Source of the DNA: Leptolyngbyaceae cyanobacterium CSSed165cm_216
Lineage (GTDB): Bacteria > Cyanobacteriota > Cyanobacteriia > Phormidesmidales > Phormidesmidaceae
DNA: 10,624 bases
Reading direction: 5' to 3'
Assembly: GCA_007135385.1 (NCBI GenBank)
Contig: SLIY01000095.1
Location: 1 to 10,624 of the forward strand
The notes beneath the pieces are model-generated. The model did not search any database and was not told the DNA's origin. It worked only from the letters and a program-made list of their open reading frames with translations. Within the stretch, counting starts at the first letter, position 1, and each line of letters begins with the position of its first letter. Below are positions 6,710 through 10,624 of the stretch, piece after piece. A program made the translations under genes and the position numbers.

Positions 6710-7309
6710 CTACTCAAATTTTTCGCCGCTGAGGATGAAGATTGGGTCTACGGCTGTGAAGACTTGGTTGCTACCCTTGACCTCCAGCCGATTGACCGCA
6801 GGCTGAGCCGCTTCGATATTACGCACCTGGAGTTGGGCAAAGGTTTCTGATACGCCGTAGAGGGTTTCCAGATTACCCGCCGTGACCACCAAACGACCCA
6901 GGGAGGGCAGGTAATCCCACACCGCTTGCAGGATCGCTTTGACGTTGCGGCCCCCCTCCACAAAAATGCAGTCCGGGTGATAAGGCAGTTCCCCCAGACA
7001 ATCAGGGGCACTGCCCTGAATGACGGTGACATTGCTGGCGGCAAAGCGATCGCAGTTGCGTCGAATCAACTCCGCCACGTCCCCATCCCGCTCCACCGCC
7101 ACCACCTGCCCCTCGGGACACATCAACGCCGCCTCGATCGCCAGGGTGCCCGTACCGGCGCCAATGTCCCACAGCACAGCTTTAGGTCGCAGCCGCAGGT
7201 AGCCCAGCAGCAGCAGCCGCACTTCCCGACTACTGAGGGGAATACCGGGCAGTTGCTCGAACAGGTGGTCGGGTATACCAGGGGTGGCGTAGGGCCAGAG
7301 TTTAGCCAT
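6710..7309 (-). CDS. cbiT: Precorrin-6Y C5,15-methyltransferase (decarboxylating), CbiT subunit
   Basis: This is a SAM-dependent corrin-ring methyltransferase/decarboxylase (C15 methylation and removal of the C12 acetate carboxyl) in cytoplasmic cobalamin synthesis. It has 199 residues, the size of a free-standing CbiT rather than the CbiE-CbiT fusion CobL. The N-terminus has PGIPDHLFEQLPGIPLSSRE (10-29). The SAM site is LWDIGAGTGTLAIEAA (46-61), with acidic Glu73 after the next strand (VAVERD). These are followed by LIRRNCDRFAASNVTVIQG and FVEGG. The start is the ATG at 7307-7309; no Shine-Dalgarno is visible. No other cobalamin gene is in the window, but the uptake protein at 2374-3225 belongs to a family that includes B12 binders. 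No cobalamin riboswitch consensus was seen upstream. Confidence 0.93.
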   Translation of the reverse strand: MAKLWPYATPGIPDHLFEQLPGIPLSSREVRLLLLGYLRLRPKAVLWDIGAGTGTLAIEAALMCPEGQVVAVERDGDVAELIRRNCDRFAASNVTVIQGSAPDCLGELPYHPDCIFVEGGRNVKAILQAVWDYLPSLGRLVVTAGNLETLYGVSETFAQLQVRNIEAAQPAVNRLEVKGSNQVFTAVDPIFILSGEKFE

Positions 7310-7347
7310 GGGAGAGGAGCCGGTAAGTCTGCCTTTACATCATATTG

Positions 7348-7381
7348 ACCCAGTGTTCAGTCAATCTGACCATGACTGGGT
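7348..7381. promoter_or_regulatory. Nested inverted repeat between the ferredoxin gene and cbiT
   Basis: ACCCAGT (7348-7354) and ACTGGGT (7375-7381) form a perfect 7-bp stem. Inside it TCAG (7357-7360) and CTGA (7366-7369) form a second 4-bp stem, giving a two-tier hairpin. It lies about 40 bases upstream of the cbiT start. No T run follows on either strand, so it is not a typical intrinsic terminator; it could be an operator or an mRNA leader structure. Confidence 0.4.
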
Positions 7382-7404
7382 TTGCGAACTGGGGTGCACG
7401 GCTA

Positions 7405-7439
7405 ACCGTAGACCGTAAACCGTAGACCGTGCACCGCAG
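7405..7439. repeat. Heptanucleotide tandem repeat, ACCGTAG type
   Basis: Five contiguous 7-base units: ACCGTAG, ACCGTAA, ACCGTAG, ACCGTGC, ACCGCAG, then ACC. They occupy the 199-base gap between the ferredoxin stop and the cbiT start. This matches the general form of short tandemly repeated repetitive (STRR) sequences of cyanobacteria, which are typically heptanucleotides between genes. Confidence 0.85.
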
Positions 7440-7508
7440 ACCCTATAGACCCGTCACTTCTGGCTTGATAGACCACTAGATGTCAGGATAGATCCCCCCA
7501 AAAACCTG

Positions 7509-7904
7509 TCAGGGGGTGGGCAAGGGGTGCTGAAAGAAAGCAAACTCCTCGACAATTTGGCCGCCAATCAGGTGCTCTTGGATGATGCGTTCAATCACCG
7601 CCGGGGTGGCGCTGTGATACCACACCCCGTCTGGATAGACCAGCAAAATGGGGCCGCGCTGACAGACCCGCAGACAATTGGCTTTGGTGCGAAAGATCGA
7701 GGTGGGGCGATCGGCGGTGGGCCGGTCTAACTGCAATTCTTTGAGGCGATTTTTCAGGTAGTCCCAGGCGGCTAAACTGGCGGCTTTATCGCAGCATTTG
7801 GGCTTGGTTTGGTCAGTGCACAAAAACACATGGCGCTGAATGCTGCCCAGGGCCAGGGCATCGACGCAGGGAGCCAGATCCGGGAAGGCTTCAGGGTTAG
7901 TCAT
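7509..7904 (-). CDS. Thioredoxin-like [2Fe-2S] ferredoxin domain protein
   Basis: This small soluble protein probably carries a [2Fe-2S] cluster on a thioredoxin fold, as in the Shethna-type/Aquifex ferredoxins; its redox partner is unknown. From ATG 7904 it has 131 residues. Candidate cluster ligands are Cys29 (HVFLCTDQ), Cys37 or Cys38 (KPKCCDK), and the pair Cys77 and Cys81 (NCLRVC), followed by [13 protein letters not shown], typical of this family. The start is chosen because ATGACTAA overlaps the minE stop by 8 bases, a classic arrangement for translational coupling; another in-frame ATG lies 7 codons upstream at 7925, inside minE. It is the last gene of the min cluster. A GC-rich stretch around its stop could form a weak stem, but no convincing terminator is seen. 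Confidence 0.87.
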   Translation of the reverse strand: MTNPEAFPDLAPCVDALALGSIQRHVFLCTDQTKPKCCDKAASLAAWDYLKNRLKELQLDRPTADRPTSIFRTKANCLRVCQRGPILLVYPDGVWYHSATPAVIERIIQEHLIGGQIVEEFAFFQHPLPTP

Positions 7905-8373
7905 CGGTGGCAGGTGGTTCGGCATCAGAGGTGGGCGGGTCTGCCGGGTCTGGCACGGGGGCCACAGCCGGTTCTACAGTCGTTGGTTTAGTTTCAGGCG
8001 AGGACGCTTCAGGGGAATCTGGCAAGGGGACAGCAGCCGTAGCCTCTGGTGGAGTCGTTGAGGGCAGAGCACTGACTGGCGCTGGTTCTGGGCTCACCTC
8101 TGGGTGATCGGGGCGAATGCGCCGAATCGGTAGATTGGCGATTAAAGCGGTGACCCGCTGATCGTTTTCTAGGGTGAACTCCAGATGCTCCTGGTCCAGT
8201 TCCACATAGCGGGAGACTACCTCCAAAATTTCCTGGCGCATTTTTTCCACCAGGTCAGGGGTGAGATCGGCGCGATCGTGGGCCAACACAAACTGCAGCC
8301 GCTGCTTGACTTCTGCCCGACTGGTGAGGGCGCGGTTGCGATTGAACAGTTTATCCAGAAGTTCACTTAGCAT
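7897..8373 (-). CDS. minE: Cell division topological specificity factor MinE with an extended C-terminal tail
   Basis: MinE displaces MinC and stimulates MinD ATPase, restricting the division inhibitor to the cell poles. From ATG 8373 it has 158 residues. The conserved part is residues 1-88: membrane-targeting helix ([10 protein letters not shown]), the MinD-contact region ([21 protein letters not shown]), then [19 protein letters not shown] and [12 protein letters not shown]. The remaining 70 or so residues are a low-complexity tail rich in Pro, Ala, Ser, Thr, Glu and Asp with a single Lys; typical MinE proteins end near residue 90-100. A GTG two codons upstream (8379) is an alternative start, but ATG gives the usual M-L-x-x-L-L beginning. 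MinD is encoded 137 bases upstream, and the ferredoxin gene overlaps the stop. Confidence 0.93.
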   Translation of the reverse strand: MLSELLDKLFNRNRALTSRAEVKQRLQFVLAHDRADLTPDLVEKMRQEILEVVSRYVELDQEHLEFTLENDQRVTALIANLPIRRIRPDHPEVSPEPAPVSALPSTTPPEATAAVPLPDSPEASSPETKPTTVEPAVAPVPDPADPPTSDAEPPATDD

Positions 8374-8421
8374 CGGCACTGGGTAGAAAAGATGACATCA
8401 AACACCATGGGGCTAGAGCTA

Positions 8422-8442
8422 AAGGCAGAAGGCAGAAGGCAG
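8422..8442. repeat. Heptanucleotide tandem repeat, AAGGCAG type, between minD and minE
   Basis: Three perfect copies of AAGGCAG are followed by a partial AAAGGG. The repeat lies in the 137-base gap between the minD stop and the minE start, about 50 bases upstream of minE; a run of eight G (8465-8472) follows nearby. No promoter can be called with confidence in this gap. Confidence 0.85.
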
Positions 8443-8510
8443 AAAGGGTGGTCTAGGTCGTACAGGGGGGGGCGCTTGAGTAGATAGGTGGGGTATTCCG
8501 CCTTTAGATC

Positions 8511-9308
8511 CTAGTTCCGAAAGAAGCGACGCAGACGGCTGAACAAGTCATTGTGGGACGCAGTCAGGTCTAGCAGAGGGACTTCTTCCCCCATCAGGCG
8601 ACGGGCCACGTTGGTAAAGGCTGTACCGGCTAAGGAGAGTTGCTGATCGAGCACCAATGGCTCTCCCCGGTTAGCAGAGACAATTACCCGTTCATCGTCC
8701 GGGATGACCCCCAGCAAGGGCACCGCCAAAATATCCAGCACATCGCGCACTGACATCATCTGGTCATCTTGGACCATTCTGGGCTTGAGCCGGTTAATCA
8801 GCAGCTTAGGATATTTGACATCGTTAGCTTCTAGCAGGCCCACCACTCGGTCAGCATCCCGCACGGCTGAGATTTCAGGGGTGGTGACCACGATCGCTTC
8901 ATTGGCTGGGGCGATCGCATTTTGAAAGCCCAACTCAATCCCGGCTGGGCAGTCGATTAACACAAAGTCGTACGGCCCGATTAACCCAGCCACTAGGGTC
9001 TTCATTTGCTCCGGGGTAATCGCTTCTTTGTTGCGGTTTTGGGCCGCCGCCAGCATGGCTAGGTTGGGCTGGCGCTTGTCTTTAACCAGGGCCTTTTCCA
9101 CGGTGCAGTCCCCCGCCAGTACATCTAAGGCGGTATAGACGATGCGGTTTTCTAAGCCCAGCAGCAAATCCAGGTTGCGCAGACCAAAGTCGGCATCGAT
9201 CACCGCAACCTTCTTATTGCGTTGGGCCAGAGCCATACCCAGGTTAGCGGTACAGGTGGTTTTCCCTACACCCCCCTTACCAGAGGTCATTACGATAATG
9301 CGAGTCAT
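8511..9308 (-). CDS. minD: Septum site-determining ATPase MinD
   Basis: This is a ParA/MinD-family ATPase that binds the membrane in its ATP form, recruits MinC and is released by MinE, positioning the division septum. It has 265 residues from ATG 9308; a TTG four codons upstream (9320) is less likely. The deviant Walker A is KGGVGKTT (11-18, signature Lys11 and catalytic Lys16). Switch I has DADFGLRNLD (38-47). Walker B is FVLIDCPAG (115-123, Asp119). The C-terminus ends in the amphipathic membrane-targeting helix (DLFSRLRRFFRN), with basic and Phe/Leu faces. It lies between minC and minE on the same strand; the 169-base gap to minC is AT-rich close to the minD start, which may reflect its own promoter. 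Confidence 0.97.
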   Translation of the reverse strand: MTRIIVMTSGKGGVGKTTCTANLGMALAQRNKKVAVIDADFGLRNLDLLLGLENRIVYTALDVLAGDCTVEKALVKDKRQPNLAMLAAAQNRNKEAITPEQMKTLVAGLIGPYDFVLIDCPAGIELGFQNAIAPANEAIVVTTPEISAVRDADRVVGLLEANDVKYPKLLINRLKPRMVQDDQMMSVRDVLDILAVPLLGVIPDDERVIVSANRGEPLVLDQQLSLAGTAFTNVARRLMGEEVPLLDLTASHNDLFSRLRRFFRN

Positions 9309-9477
9309 GGACAAACCCAACTTCCCAACGTCTAAACAAATAAATGAATCAATGACTTAACCCAAATAACTTACCCCGACAAGGCGCATCCTAGATCGCT
9401 GTCCTGATGATCCCGGCCAGATTTCCTGGGGGAATGTCGATGGTGGCTGGTACAGTCGCTGGTTCAACCGCTTGAGG

Positions 9478-10389
9478 CTAGAACGTTTCCAGCGGTTGAG
9501 CGCCCCGACTGAGGGTTTGATTCAGGGTTTGCTGAGCCACATCTTGGGCCCGGGCAATGCGAATCATCTCCTCCCCCACGTAGGCCACTTCTGGTCGGTA
9601 GGGTTCAGGGACAGCATCGGGGGGCCGGGCCACTAAATCAGCGATGCGCAGTTGGGTAGGCTGCATGTGCAGGGCCATAATTCGGCGATCGCGGTTGCCA
9701 GCAGCACCGGCATGGGCGGTGCCCCGTAACCGCCCCCAGACTAAAATATCCCCTTCTGCCACCAGAGAACTGCCAGGATTAGCATCTCCCACAATCACCA
9801 ACGTGCCAGGGTGGCGAATTTCCACCCCCGATCGCACAGTTGTTTGTAGGTAGAGGGGCTCGGCCAGAGCTTGGCCAGGGTCTGCCGGGGACTGCACTAG
9901 GGGGTGAACCACCGCTTGCTGATCGACAGAATAGCCTGCGGTCACCGCGGCCAGAGCGGTGGGGCGGCGGCTGGTGAACACCCGCTTCAACCTCAGCTTC
10001 GCCGCCGAGAGGGTATCTTCTAAGGCTTGCAGTTGACGGGCATCGAGCAGGCGTTCCTGGGCGATCAGATGGACAATGGTCTCGTCCTGCCAAAAGCGCT
10101 CTCCTGTCTCCAGCCGTAGTTTGAGTTGCTGGATCTGCTCGGGCCAGGTGATGATTCCTGTTTCAGGATCGACCTCTGGGGGTAAAACCAAATGCAAAAT
10201 CCCGTCTACGCTGGTGAGTTGCACCTGCTGTCGAGGATTCACTGCTAACGGCTGATCAGCCGCCCCTCGGGCATCTGCCCCCTGCGGTTGGGTATCAGCC
10301 GCTGCTGGGAAGATATCGGCACGATCAGGCGGCACGCCATGATTCGGCAGGTCGGTCACCATGGGGGGCGAAGCATCGTCAGAAACCAT
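9478..10389 (-). CDS. minC: Septum site-determining protein MinC
   Basis: MinC is the FtsZ-assembly inhibitor that is brought to the membrane by MinD. It has 303 residues from ATG 10389. Residues 1-53 form a Pro/Ala/Asp-rich, probably disordered leader. The N-terminal inhibitory domain spans about 54-145 (VQLTSVDGILHLVL onward). The C-terminal beta-helical domain starts near 178, with VRSGVEIRHPGTLVIVGDAN (185-204), then AEGDILVWGRLRGTAHAGAAG (211-231) and LRIADLVARPP, strongly typical of MinC. The protein ends in a further 30-residue tail. Beyond its TAG stop the same frame stays open for 28 more codons. It is the first gene of the minC-minD-minE-ferredoxin cluster. Confidence 0.95.
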   Translation of the reverse strand: MVSDDASPPMVTDLPNHGVPPDRADIFPAAADTQPQGADARGAADQPLAVNPRQQVQLTSVDGILHLVLPPEVDPETGIITWPEQIQQLKLRLETGERFWQDETIVHLIAQERLLDARQLQALEDTLSAAKLRLKRVFTSRRPTALAAVTAGYSVDQQAVVHPLVQSPADPGQALAEPLYLQTTVRSGVEIRHPGTLVIVGDANPGSSLVAEGDILVWGRLRGTAHAGAAGNRDRRIMALHMQPTQLRIADLVARPPDAVPEPYRPEVAYVGEEMIRIARAQDVAQQTLNQTLSRGAQPLETF

Positions 10390-10561
10390 AGGGGGTAATA
10401 ACTATAGAGAACACTGGCCATAGAGCGCACTGGGCCAAGATTAATGTCCTGACATATTAGACCACAGTCGCCATGGCGGGGCGGGAATCAGAATCTTGTG
10501 ACTAACCCCCTTGCGGTTTAGTGGGGCGGGGTGGTTATCATAGGGTCAGTTCCACTACGGC

Positions 10562-10577
10562 GTTGGTGACTACCAAC
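10562..10577. promoter_or_regulatory. Perfect inverted repeat next to a possible divergent start codon
   Basis: GTTGGT and ACCAAC form a perfect 6-bp inverted repeat around GACT, ending one base before an ATG on the + strand (10579). A second inverted pair, TAGTGG (10519-10524) and CCACTA (10552-10557), lies beside it. Together they occupy the space between minC and whatever lies to the right. They could be a protein-binding site or an mRNA hairpin. Confidence 0.35.
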
Positions 10578-10578
10578 A

Positions 10579-10624
10579 ATGTTTTACGATCTATGTTTTG
10601 TCTTAACGGGAACTGAGCTGCGTC
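10579..10624 (+). CDS. Possible start of a divergent gene (cut by the window edge)
   Basis: An ATG at 10579 opens a frame that runs to the end of the window, encoding MFYDLCFVLTGTELR. Only 15 codons are visible and I recognise no family. It would be transcribed away from minC. No Shine-Dalgarno sequence precedes it; instead the ATG follows one base after an inverted repeat. The reading may be accidental. Confidence 0.25.
   Translation, partial: MFYDLCFVLTGTELR

Noticed and set aside
6608..6850. 80-codon + strand frame beginning MKNQRYNQ, starting in the gap between the NADH dehydrogenase gene and cbiT
   Set aside because: More than half of it is antisense to the clear 3' end of cbiT, no family is recognisable, and no ribosome-binding site precedes it. 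It is most likely a shadow frame.
7340..7370. TTGACT and TATGAT on the minus strand as a cbiT promoter
   Set aside because: The spacing is about 14 bases, too short for a standard sigma-70-type promoter.
7494..7516. Possible terminator of the ferredoxin gene: CCCCC, then TGACAGGTTTTT, then GGGGG on the minus strand
   Set aside because: The stem is only five pairs, overlaps the stop codon, and no T run follows it; the T run lies inside the loop.
10390..10470. TAATAT (10459-10454, minus strand) and TATAGT near 10405 as -10 boxes of a minC promoter
   Set aside because: No acceptable -35 sequence lies at 16-18 bases from either, so the match is not better than chance.

Overview
The window looks like cyanobacterial chromosome, probably from a filamentous non-heterocystous lineage of the Leptolyngbya/Nodosilinea kind. 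The genus is an inference; the phylum is better supported. The evidence is six copies of the HIP1 octamer GCGATCGC, a minC-minD-minE cluster with cyanobacterial-type MinC and MinE, a thioredoxin-like [2Fe-2S] protein of a type I associate with cyanobacteria, and short C-rich tandem repeats between genes. Base composition is moderately GC-rich throughout.

Left part (about 1-3225, + strand): an outer-membrane TonB-dependent receptor whose start lies outside the window, followed by a lipoprotein substrate-binding protein of the iron-siderophore/heme/cobalamin ABC family. Together they form the outer-membrane and periplasmic steps of metal-chelate uptake. No permease or ATPase is present here. 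The receptor carries the FRAP and NPDL boxes of the heme/hemoglobin receptor family but has no histidine between them.

Middle part (3322-7309, - strand): a class C penicillin-binding protein (DacB/PBP4 type) converges on the uptake genes. Upstream of it lie a 101-residue protein of unknown function and, 8 bases before that, a type II NADH dehydrogenase that probably shares its transcript. Further upstream is the CbiT subunit of cobalamin synthesis. The leader of the NADH dehydrogenase gene can form two mutually exclusive hairpins.

Right part (7509-10389, - strand): minC, minD, minE and a [2Fe-2S] thioredoxin-like ferredoxin, all in one direction. The ferredoxin start overlaps the minE stop, so it appears translationally coupled to division-site selection genes. 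MinE carries an unusual acidic proline-rich tail of about 70 residues. The extreme right end may hold the first 15 codons of a divergent gene.

A recurring theme is short-period tandem repeats (7 or 8 bases) at five places between or at the edges of genes. Three of these sit directly 5' of genes for envelope proteins, with the C-rich strand as the sense strand. No RNA genes, CRISPR arrays, insertion sequences or convincing intrinsic terminators were found. No gene-free stretch exceeds 300 bases.
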